NCBI GenBank assembly: GCA_905178155.1
Contig: CAJINV010000004.1
Coordinates: 10,001,546-10,065,545 of the forward strand
From: Amoebophrya sp. A120
Lineage: Eukaryota > Sar > Dinophyceae > Syndiniales > Amoebophryaceae
Length of the DNA stretch: 64,000 bases
Direction of reading: 5' to 3'
Part shown: positions 47,079 through 55,910 of the stretch, in pieces
Numbering within the stretch: position 1 is the stretch's first letter
Layout: the number at the start of each line of letters is the position of its first letter
Notes under the pieces: model-generated
Database searches by the model: none
What the model was told of the DNA's origin: nothing
The model's input: only the letters and a program-made list of their open reading frames with translations
Made by a program: the position numbers and the translations under genes

Positions 47079-48387
47079 ATGTTCATCCAATCCCGACGAG
47101 CGGCTGCGGACTTGGTCCTGCGCACCACAGCGGGCTGCAGTAGAACGTTGACGACATCAACCTCAACAGCGGCACATCAAATATGCAGACCCGCACTTGT
47201 ATCAACATCTTTTCCAGGAGGTGGAGCACATAGTACGACAACCGCTTCCGCGATACAAACTCAGAAGCGCAATTACCACGAGGCCGTGATTGACCATTTT
47301 AACAATCCGAGAAACGTCGGGAAACTGGATAGCAAGAAGAAAAACGTCGGCTCCGCGCTGGTGGGGAAAGCGTCCTGTGGTGATGTGATTAAGTTACAAA
47401 TCGAGTATGCATTGCAAAAATGTCTGGGTCTGGAACATTCTAAATTTGTAATGCTGTCTCTGGATTCTGAAAAAATTTGTATTGCATGACGAGCAAGAGG
47501 ACTCCAATTTGTGCTACGCGGAGAGGGCGTTTCTCATGCGGTAGAGGTATCACAGAGCGCTCTAAAAATCTGTGATGCTACAGCATGCATCACAGACGTC
47601 GTGGGTCATGGAAAATATGCATGACAAATCTAGAAATCTTCCAGACCCAGACACTTATGCAATCCATATCGAGGTGGACGAAACGACTGGTCAGATCAAA
47701 GACGCCAAATTCAAGACCTTCGGCTGCGGCTCGGCCATTGCGTCCAGCAGCTTAGCCACGGAAATGATCCGCGGGAAGAAAATTGAGCAGGCGGCGCAGC
47801 TGAAAAACACGGACACTATGCATTGCAAAAGTATCGTACTCGTATAAATGCATTACAAATTTCTTCAGCATGAGAAATAAGATTTGTAATGCGGATTTAG
47901 CTTCAGAAAAAAATTTGTAATGCATGACTGCAATTACTACGAATGCGATACTTTTGCACAGGATAGACATTTCCCAGGAACTGAACCTCCCGCCCGTGAA
48001 AATCCACTGCTCGGTGCTGGCCGAGGAGGCGTATGCATTGCAAAAATGTCTGGGTCTGGAAGAATACAAACTTGTGATGCGCATTTCAGAACACAGAAAG
48101 ATCTCTCATGCATAGCTAGCAAAAGCTGCACACTTTCTGTCACCAAAATGGGGGATTTGTCATGCGGATTCGGCATGGCGGAAGCTTCTCGAAACCTCTG
48201 ATGCTAGAGCTTCCATGCCAAACCTTCTGCGTCATGCAAAAACGGCATGACTCTTCCAGACCCAGACATTTTTACATTTGATAGGGCAATCCAGGCGGCG
48301 ATTGACGACTACAAAAAGAAGCAGGGGAGCAGTAGTGAAAGTGGTGCACCTGCTGGGGAGCAGACGACCGCAGCGGCGGGGGCGTAG
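47079..48387 (+). CDS. iscU: Mitochondrial iron-sulfur cluster scaffold IscU
   Basis: Four exons (about 47079-47405, 47674-47815, 47970-48030, 48288-48387) join to 209 residues. IscU holds the nascent [2Fe-2S] cluster made with the cysteine desulfurase (NFS1-type) and passes it to the Hsp70/Hsp40 system. All three ligand cysteines are visible: SCGDVIK (about 100), FGCGSA (about 127) and HCSVLAE (about 170). The Hsp70-binding LPPVK motif is present just before the third. The first 70 residues are Arg-, Ser- and Thr-rich with almost no acidic residues, as expected of a mitochondrial presequence, and end QKRNYHEAVIDHFNNPRNVG. The C-terminal tail is Gly/Ala/Ser-rich beyond the usual end. All three introns are introners. 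The second junction reads NTDISQEL, as the family requires, only if the last base comes from the right-hand repeat copy. Confidence 0.95.
47406..47668. mobile_element. Introner, family B
   Basis: 263 bp, TATGCATTGCAAAAATGTCT...GCAATCCATA, with direct repeat TCGAG at 47401-47405 and 47669-47673. Joined reading KLQIEVDETTGQI matches the IscU family. Confidence 0.95.
47817..47965. mobile_element. Introner, family A
   Basis: 149 bp, TATGCATTGC...GCACAGGATA, with flanking GACAC/GACAT (4 of 5). The conserved NTD(I) reading selects the right-hand final base. Confidence 0.93.
48032..48283. mobile_element. Introner, family B
   Basis: 252 bp, TATGCATTGCAAAAATGTCT...ACATTTGATA, with flanking AGGCG/GGGCA sharing GGC. 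Joined reading LAEEAIQAAIDDY fits the family. Confidence 0.92.
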
Positions 48388-49296
48388 GGAGAAATATTAA
48401 ATGCACTTGATCATCTACTCGTTCGCTCAGAAGTTCTTCATCTTCATCTGCTTCTTGCCGCACCAGCTCCTGATTTGGTCACCGAAGAAGATGACAAACC
48501 CCGATGGTAGTTCGCGAACCTCTTCCTACTTTCCTTTCCCACGAAAATAATTTTCCACTCCCTCATGCTTCTATCTACCACGAACAACATCATGTGACAG
48601 ACAAGCTGCTAGTAGCAGCTGCTACGCGGTGCTGCGACATCAATCTCTCGTCGTCGTGCACTGCATGTGTAAAGACTTTATTTGAAGAAGAGCCCCCCGA
48701 AGCAGATCAAGCGTTGTGCCACATTTCTATCCTCTACTTCATCGACTACCTCTACCACAAGTGACAAGCGTCAGCACTGCTGCCGGATGATCATTCAAGA
48801 AGCATCTCCTTCTACAACCCGATGTAGGAACCGGTGGTACAACTACAAAGACAAAACACCACGAAGATGATCTAGATTTTGAGGAACAACTACAACTGCA
48901 ATCATGGTACACAAACTCAGTCCGCCAGTACGCCCGCGTGGTCCGGGTTCTTGTCGGTACAAACCTAGACAGGAGAACGCAGCTTTGATGCTGCCTCTCA
49001 CCTCGAACCTTCACATCGTGATTGCTCATAAACTACACGTAACCCGTATGAAAGATGAAGAAAAAAAAGAAGCAAAAACAAAATTATTGAAAGCTAGACA
49101 TTGAAGTCGGCGCTATGTCTGCAGAATTTTTTGGCTCCAATGCTGGATAAGTTGTTCCCCCTGATAGCGGCCGGTTTTTATACCAATTTTTGCAACATCA
49201 GCGATCACAATTTTCCGATATTACACATCATCATGTGTAGCTTGTTGGTGCTACTTTCTTGTTGGTTTTGAAGATTACTTATCCACCTTGTTCTAG
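48388..49296. other. Intergenic region, no gene seen
   Basis: Short frames without motifs (for example 48504-48764). No introner or RNA gene recognised. Confidence 0.5.
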
Positions 49297-49569
49297 ATGA
49301 CCCGTGCACAAGTACGCGGAGCAGACCTCTTGTGGTTTTGGTGCACATCTCAGACGACATTAAAGATCTTTTTTTTTGCTTTTGCGTGCACGACCGTCGC
49401 TCTCGCTGAGATCCCGGATGATGAGAAGATGATGATCTCCATATGCATAGCTTTTTCGTTGCTGATGATCCGAGACATTTTTTGTTTTTCGTGTGATCCT
49501 GATCGTCACCCAGAAATGGTGAGAGTAAGACGGAGGCTGGAAATTCTAATTCAAGTAGCGAACAAGTAA
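49297..49569 (+). CDS. Possible 90-aa membrane protein
   Basis: ATG directly follows an acceptor-like CCTTGTTCTAG. The frame has two hydrophobic stretches, IFFFAFACTTVALA (about 24-37) and MMISICIAFSLLMI (about 45-58), then a basic C-terminus RVRRRLEILIQVANK. No family is recognised. The stop lies 109 bases before the ATG of the next gene. It could be a genuine small two-pass protein or a leader frame; short length is the main doubt. Confidence 0.4.
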   Translation: MTRAQVRGADLLWFWCTSQTTLKIFFFAFACTTVALAEIPDDEKMMISICIAFSLLMIRDIFCFSCDPDRHPEMVRVRRRLEILIQVANK

Positions 49570-49678
49570 AAACAAAAAGTTTTTTACAAAGCCCGAGAAA
49601 CCAACTACACCACGCTCGCTCCTGTGGCTGTGCTGCGAGTGAGCCAGTTAGTAGTTCTCCTATCTTCAAAACAAGGAC

Positions 49679-52600
49679 ATGATTTGGTGGCTCTCCCTGG
49701 GGCGGCTCTGGCAGCAATTGACAACCTCAACGCGATGGTGCGAGGATATGGGGGTGTCAGGATCGAAATCGTCAAAGTTGAAAAAGTTTGTCATGCATAA
49801 AATGCAACCCACGAAGTGCCTGTCTTGCAGAGTAGGCAAGTGAGACAGATTGCAAGCTTGTTGAGGGTAGAAATGGAGCTGCTAAAGTAGCATGACAAAT
49901 GGCGTCTCCCTCACCCAAACAGCATGACAAACTGGATTTCGGTTCTACCCAGATTTGTCATGCGCCACTTGGAAACTGGGTTACAACTGGCATCGATTTT
50001 ATGCATGACAAATCATTTCAACTGTGTAGATTTCGATCCTGACAGTTCCATAGAGGAAATCGATTTTCTCCTTATAAAGTTCCTTTTCTTGTTCTTCCTG
50101 GGAACTTGCTTGTACTTTGAGTACTTCATCTCTGACGACCTTTGGATCCTGTTGAAGAAAGCGTGGACGAAGAAGAAACACATCAAGACGCTTGTTGTTC
50201 CCGTTTTCGAGTTTGCCCAGGAGGTTCAGGACTCTTTCCTCATTGACCGCAGCGAGAGAAACAAGGTTCTCTTCCAAATGTCGGCCATGCTAATCATCCC
50301 CACCCTGTTCGGCCTGTACGAAGCCCGGCACCAAACGCGCATTCGATCGGAGGAGCCGCTGTTGCGCGGTGGCCGGCAACCGCCTTGGGCCGTGGTCAGG
50401 ACCCGCTGGAGAAAGGAGCACAGTTTCGCGCAAGGCAGTGGGAACGGGGTGCGCTGGTGCAAGCCCCCACCCGAAGCAGTTGATGAAAATCTTATCCTCG
50501 ATGCAAAAGTTGGTTGTATTGATTGCGCAGCTCGTAAGAGAAATTTTTGCAATGTAGCATACGGAGGTTTTTTTCCTTCTTCATGCCTGAATTTGCATGA
50601 AGAAATATTTATTAAACATAAAAGCGTTATGCTTTCATTTGAAAAAAAAATGTGTACTCATGCGATAATTCCGATTTCTGCTACTTTCACAAGGTGGTGA
50701 AATTTTTGCACTGCATACCTCCCCCGCAAGACGGGAAATCCTCTTCCTCCAGGTTGCCCAGGAAGAAGGTAATAGGAGCCTCATCGACGACCTTGGACGA
50801 TCCCTACCGACTCATACCGCCCGCCACGTTCCAGATGCAGATGGAAAAAGATAAGCATGGTATGCATGGAGATTTTTTGGCAAAACTGTCGTAGTCGTAC
50901 CAGTAAACATTTTTGTCACAATAAGTTGTCATGCTCATGCAGAACAAGCAGAAAGGAGCGGCAACGCGCATCTGGCATGCTTTATCCATCCGCTTTCGTG
51001 TATTGCATACTTATTTTACGAGAACGAGTTGTACGACGCTATTGCAATTTGCATACACTGGCAGATTCAGTGGTACGATGGGGACGGAAGAAACTACACG
51101 AAACTGGTCCGGTCCATTGAAGCCCAGGCAGCTGCCCTTCCGAAGTCCAACCAAACCCTGATCCCGCAAAAATTTCGGGCTTGGAGCTACCCCGAAGATG
51201 GGAACGAACGGTGGGAGGCCAAAGAAGAAGCGGAAAAAGCAAAACTGGTAAAAAAGCAAAAAATCGCCCAACAGCTCCGGAGAGTGGTCCTGCACGACGG
51301 CAACCAAATGCCTTTGGTTGCGTTCGGCACCGTATGAACTGCAAAAGTTTTGTACTTAGTATAAATTGCATGACAGATTTGCTCAGCATTACAAATGAAA
51401 TTTCTCATGCTGATTTCCCTTGAGAAAGAAATTTGTCGTGCATAATTGCAATTACTACGAGTGCGATACTTTTGCAGAGCATACACCGGTACGGGTACGA
51501 CTACGGAAGCGCTCGCCAACGCCATCCTCCTGGGGCACATCCGGCACTACCAAATGTAAATATGTCTGGGTCTGGAAAGATGAAAGTTGTCATGCTGGTC
51601 TTGCATTCCTGTGAAATCTGTATTGCGTGACCAACAAAAGTGGTAGCCTCTCACGTCATACAAAAACGCAGTTTCCAATGCGGACTCCGGATGGGAAAGC
51701 GTTCTGCAAACTTGTCATGCTTTTCTGCATAAGGAAGCGTTTTCCTCTTGCACATTTTAGCGTCACAAATTTCCAGACCCAGACATATTTGCATTTGATA
51801 GGGACCTGGATTCCGCCATTTGGTACGGGGAGGATATCCCGTGCAAAAGTATCGTACTCGTATTGCAGTCATGCATTACTCAAGGTAAATTCGCATTACA
51901 AATTTTATCTTTCATGCTGAGTAATGCATGTATACGAGTGCGATACTTTTGCAATGCATAGAGGACTGGCTGGGAACCTTTTTGGAGTCCTTTTTCGCCC
52001 AGCACAAGCCGTACATTGGGAGACAGGACCTGTTTATCCCGAATAAAAACGTGTCCGCACCAGAGTCAAGATGGGAAATCTGCTAGACAAATCAACCAGC
52101 TTTGGTTGTTTGGCATGGCAAGTTTGTCCTCATAGTGTATTCCTGTTTAGCTAGTTCAGAAGCGACGTCACAGATCTAGCATAGAAGGCTGATCCTAGCA
52201 TCAAAAATTATTCCAAAACACGAACAGAGAACGCTGCTCATCGGGCTCCGCATGAGAAACTTTTTCGGCATGCAGAATTGCATGACAGCTCTGGGGCGGG
52301 GATGTTTTCACACGGGATACTGTTTATCACCACCAAAGTGGAGCCCAGTGACGACGACGTGCGGATGCTGTTGGAAAGGGAGTTCCCGAAAAGCGGCGCG
52401 GAAACAACCAACCCGAAGCCGGGCGTGGCCTACGTGCGCATGGATCCTGTGACCTTGCAGCCGTTGCCGGAAAGCTACCGCAAAAAGGAGGAAAAATCCT
52501 TGGACCAGGTGGACGAACGGGACGTCTGGATGGCCGCGCAGAACAAGAAGGGGCAAGACAAGTTGAACTGGCTTATTTACAGGAAGGTGCAGGAGTCGCG

Positions 52601-55441
52601 GTCCCAGTTAGGACTCATTGCCGGCGGGAAGATCAAGAAACAGAAAGGACTACCCGGCGCTCGTGGTCCTGCCGCGGTGCAGGTGCATGATCGCAAAGAC
52701 CAAACTGGTGAACGCCCGGCAACATCCAGTACGAGCGTTGAACAACAACCACATAACTACGAGGATTTCGACGAAACTGCTGAACAAGACGAAGACGCTA
52801 CCAAACTCGACATGCTTCTCGCACACAGCATGCCGGCTCAGGAGCGGCACTGGGTTCCGTTTTGGAAGGCGCTGATGTTCGTGAAACGGGAAGGGCTCGT
52901 GAAATCCATCGGCGTAAGCAACTGGAGCGTAAAAGCGCTGGACCGTCTGAAACAGTTCAACTTGGAGCTACCTACCGTTATCTTCTGTAAAAGAATATCG
53001 TAGTAACAGAGCAAGTTGTAGTAAAATCAACAAAATGCATCAACACACTTCTGCTTCTGCATGAAGACCAAGACGAATCTTGCATCTACAGTTACATCAG
53101 CACTGCAGATTCGATTTATTTTGTTTTTCCCTTGACATAAAAGTCTTGTCATGCGCATGCGATTTGTGCTGCTGCGATACGTTTGCAATGTTGCATAAGC
53201 GTGAATCAGTTTCAATTTCACCCGTTTTTCAAGGGCATGATGGGCGACCCGAAAATATTCGACATCGAGGAGACGGTGGACGCAGAAACGGGAAAGATCG
53301 TGAAAAAGGAACAACAAAAAGCCAAGGATATCGTGCACTACTGCAACGAGCATCAGATCGTGATCACGGCGTATTCGCCGCTGCAGCCACTGCAAGTGGT
53401 GAGGAGCAAATGGCTGGAGCAGCAATTCGCCAGAGTGACGGACTGTGACAAGGCGGGAAAACTGATGAAGAAGAAAAGAACGGCGCGGGCGGAGAAACAG
53501 GCAGGAAACCAGGCAAAAAAGGGCAAGGTGGCGCGGAAGCTAGTTACCGCAGCGGAGCAACGGCTCGGACGGACGCTGGATAGGACAGTGCACAACTCCC
53601 CCTCTCCCTCATTTGTCAGTCAAAATACCTCATTTACGCCTTGGCTCTTGGCACTTTTTGCATGACAAGTTGTGGCAGCCCAAATACTAGCACTACACTC
53701 CTGTCCAATAAACTTGTCATGCAAAACCTCTATTTTTCTTGCTGACTCTGAGTCTGACACTTGCATTGCTGTACATGTAATACAAGTGAGGAGGAGGGGG
53801 GGTTGTGCACTCTCATACTGGAGGTGGCAGATTTAGAAAAAGATGACGTGTACGAAAGTATCAAGGATACGCCGGAATTTGAAGAAAACTACCTGCAGCT
53901 GATACTATCCTGAGTAAAAACGTACCCACACCAGAGTTGTAATGCAGATTTGCAAAGACAGGAAGACTTGTAATGCGCATCCCCATGAGAGCCGTTTCCA
54001 ATTGTGTTTTGGAATTTGTGATGCTGTGAACAGGATGAGCAGATGAATCCGCGATGCGGCCGCACTTGCTAACCTGCACTGCACTGCATAGCGCAACTTG
54101 TCATGCGTGACTCACAAAACTCCTACCTAGGTTTGTGTTGCAAAATCCCCATCCTGACGCTGGTGTGGGTACGTTTTTACTCAGGATAGATACTGTCGCT
54201 GAAATATGCACTGCAAAAGCATCTTTCTTCGCACAGCTCGTGTCGTTATATAAATCAATTGCATTGCATCAGAATCAGATTTAGATTTTGCCGTTGGCGC
54301 GATAAAACCAGCGGAATTTTTGAACATGCTGACTAAATAGCCTAAGAAAAGGAGATCATGCTGCAACAGTCCATTTAAGTAGTACGAGTCATCGCGATTG
54401 CGATACAAGAACTTTTGCACCGGATAGGACAAGCCGCTACACGATTATGCAGGATTGGCAGAGAAAGGAGTTTATCGAAAAGGATTACGGCGTATGGAAC
54501 GTAAATTTACAACCGCACATGAGAAAAATCACGTCACAGTTACAGTTTCGACAGGGGATGCATGACAAATTTCATTTTACGCTAAGCTATTAGCCGTGGT
54601 GGTCTCGCAGTTTGAAGATCCAGATCTTCTCATGCTGCACTTTGTTTATTTGTGTAACTGTAAGCCGCCACGGTGATGCGTCGTTGCGATCGAACTGTAG
54701 CTGTACATAGTCTACTTCGTCGTGTGCGGTAGGTCTACTCATGGATTCTCTATGTGCCGTCTGAAGGAGTTTTGGGAGGCATATGTTGTGCAAAAGTATC
54801 GTACCCGTATAAATGCAGGTCTTGCAACATTACAAGTCTTTTTTATTAAGGCAAATCCGCATGACCACAAATTGAAATTCCATTTCTCATGCCAAGGAAA
54901 TTTGTATTGCAATCTGTACTAGTACGATATTTTTGCACAGGATGAGGCGACTCGGCAAGCAATGAAGGAAGTGAACGCGCTGGAGTTGTACATGTGGCAC
55001 TTGGAACCGGGAGGAGCTGCTCCTGCAAGATCGTCACATGCATCAAACAGCACGGTTTCTGGGGCTGCCTCCTCCTCGAATGTTGCTAAGAATGCAACCT
55101 CTGTGACAACAACATCTTCAAAGACGAGGAACAAAACAGCCAGCCTGCCCCGAGGCATCATCACCAGCACGAAGAACCCCAAACGGGCACAGCTCTTGAA
55201 CGCGGTTAGCTTGGATAACGAAGAGGCGCGCGCGGCCATCGCGGAATCGACGCGGAGAAGGAAGTCGCGAAATAAAAAGGGGAAGAAGATGAACAAGGAC
55301 AACGGCGGAAATGAAAAATTCATCCGGGACGACATCACCATCTGGGACCCGAATCTTTTGCAGTGGTCAGAAGAATTTATGATCTTCATGGACGCGCGAA
55401 CCTTCTTCGACCCAAGCACGGGGCTACCGAAGGACAAGTAA
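49679..55441 (+). CDS. Aldo-keto reductase with N-terminal membrane segment
   Basis: About 14 exons: 49679-49746, 50058-50492, 50723-50860, 51061-51332, 51489-51547, 51806-51834, 51966-52034, 52325-52978, 53203-53580, 53823-53905, 54194-54204, 54432-about 54492, about 54765-54780, 54949-55441; roughly 925 aa. The family reduces aldehydes or ketones with NADPH. The AKR signature begins at LHDGNQMPLVAFGT (about 292). The catalytic tetrad is visible: D in RHLDSA, Y in IWYGE, K in LFITTK and H in DMLLAHS. GVSNWS (about 552), VNQFQFHP (about 575), ITAYSPL (about 628) and a C-terminal TKNPKRAQLL segment match the nucleotide-site region. The first 270 residues are extra; residues 25-50 (FLLIKFLFLFFLGTCLYFEYF) look like a membrane anchor. 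Two lysine-rich inserts further enlarge it. The junction near 54493-54764 is unresolved. Confidence 0.85.
49747..50052. mobile_element. Introner, family L
   Basis: 306 bp, TATGGGGGTGTCAGGATCG...CGATCCTGACAGTTCCATA, with direct repeat GAGGA at 49742-49746 and 50053-50057. Joined reading STRWCEEIDFLLIK. Only copy of these arms seen; it hides the true start exon from a simple frame search. Confidence 0.88.
50493..50717. mobile_element. Introner, diverged family A
   Basis: 225 bp, TATCCTCGATGCAAAAG...TTTTTGCACTGCATA. The flanking repeat has decayed (AATCT/CCTCC), but removal keeps frame: AVDENLPQDGKSSSS. Confidence 0.7.
50861..51055. mobile_element. Introner, diverged family A
   Basis: 195 bp, TATGCATGG...CAATTTGCATA, with eroded arms (GGCAAAACTGTCGTAGTCG facing TACGACGCTATTGCA). 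Flanks are CATGG/CACTG. The join runs from EKDK into the QIQWYDGDG exon in frame. Confidence 0.7.
51333..51483. mobile_element. Introner, family A
   Basis: 151 bp, TATGAACTGC...GCAGAGCATA, with direct repeat CACCG at 51328-51332 and 51484-51488. Joined reading LVAFGTGTGTTTEAL. Confidence 0.92.
51548..51800. mobile_element. Introner, family B
   Basis: 253 bp, TACCAAATGTAAATATGTCT...GCATTTGATA, with flanks GGCAC/GGGAC (4 of 5). The join restores RHLDSAIWYGE, the catalytic Asp/Tyr segment of the reductase. Confidence 0.92.
51835..51960. mobile_element. Introner, family A (internally shortened)
   Basis: 126 bp, TATCCCGTGC...GCAATGCATA, with direct repeat GAGGA at 51830-51834 and 51961-51965. 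About 20 bases shorter than typical. Joined reading WYGEDWLGTFL. Confidence 0.9.
52035..52319. mobile_element. Introner, family D
   Basis: 285 bp, TATCCCGAATAAAAACGTG...GATGTTTTCACACGGGATA, with direct repeat CTGTT at 52030-52034 and 52320-52324. Joined reading RQDLFITTKVEP restores the catalytic Lys segment. Confidence 0.93.
52979..53197. mobile_element. Introner, diverged family A
   Basis: 219 bp, TATCTTCTGTAAAAG...TTTGCAATGTTGCATA, with flanks ACCGT/AGCGT (4 of 5). Joined reading ELPTVNQFQFHP matches the reductase family. Confidence 0.85.
53581..53817. mobile_element. Introner, family C
   Basis: 237 bp, TAGGACAGTGCACAAC...GTTGTGCACTCTCATA, with direct repeat CTGGA at 53576-53580 and 53818-53822. 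Joined reading LGRTLEVADLEKD. Confidence 0.92.
53906..54188. mobile_element. Introner, family D
   Basis: 283 bp, TATCCTGAGTAAAAACGTAC...TACGTTTTTACTCAGGATA, with direct repeat GATAC at 53901-53905 and 54189-54193. Joined reading NYLQLILSLK. Confidence 0.92.
54205..54426. mobile_element. Introner, diverged family A
   Basis: 222 bp, TATGCACTGCAAAAG...CTTTTGCACCGGATA. Flanks TGAAA/GGACA no longer match well. The preceding exon is only about 11 bases long, and the join into the SRYTIMQDWQRK exon keeps frame. Confidence 0.75.
54493..54764. mobile_element. Unresolved intron, probably a decayed introner
   Basis: Contains facing motifs ACCGCACA/TGTGCGGT and CACAGTTACAG/GTGTAACTGTAAG. No clear 5-bp repeat was found, and the TATG start does not give the frame of the RLKEFWEA exon downstream. 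A GTAAAT donor at about 54501 is an alternative start. Confidence 0.45.
54781..54943. mobile_element. Introner, family A
   Basis: 163 bp, ATATGTTGTGC...TTTTTGCACAGGAT, with direct repeat GAGGC at 54776-54780 and 54944-54948. Joined reading EFWEATRQAMKEV. Confidence 0.88.
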
Positions 55442-55910
55442 AGGAATCGGTCGAGGAGGAGACATTCGATCGAAGCTAATTCGGCATGAAGATCATGATC
55501 TTCAACCGGGTGAATAACTAAAAAATTTTGGGAAAAGTCGTTGCATAGCGACTTAAAAAAATGAACAAAAGAAGAACAAAACCTATTCCTCGATGTTGAT
55601 GTAGGTGGTAGGGATACTTTCTTTTTCAACGTCAATATGCCGTCTCACTTTTCTTTCCGTTGGAGTTGTTTTCGGATCCCATGCCGCATGTTCTTGTTTT
55701 GCGACGACAAGTAGAAGCTTTTTTTTATTCTGGAGGTTCCCCATGTCTTCATTAATATGTCGCTTTCATCCACCTCGGAGCAGTCGCAGTGTCACAGTGT
55801 CTTGCCTGTCGAGGCATTTGAGTTTCGACTTATTGCAACAATGAAAAGAAACTCCGTGCCAAAATTGATTGCCCGTGAAACTTCTAGTCGCAAAACAACT
55901 CGCCCTCATA
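55442..55910. other. Intergenic region, no gene seen
   Basis: 469 bases between the reductase stop and the next chosen ATG. Short frames only; no introner or RNA gene recognised. Confidence 0.45.
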
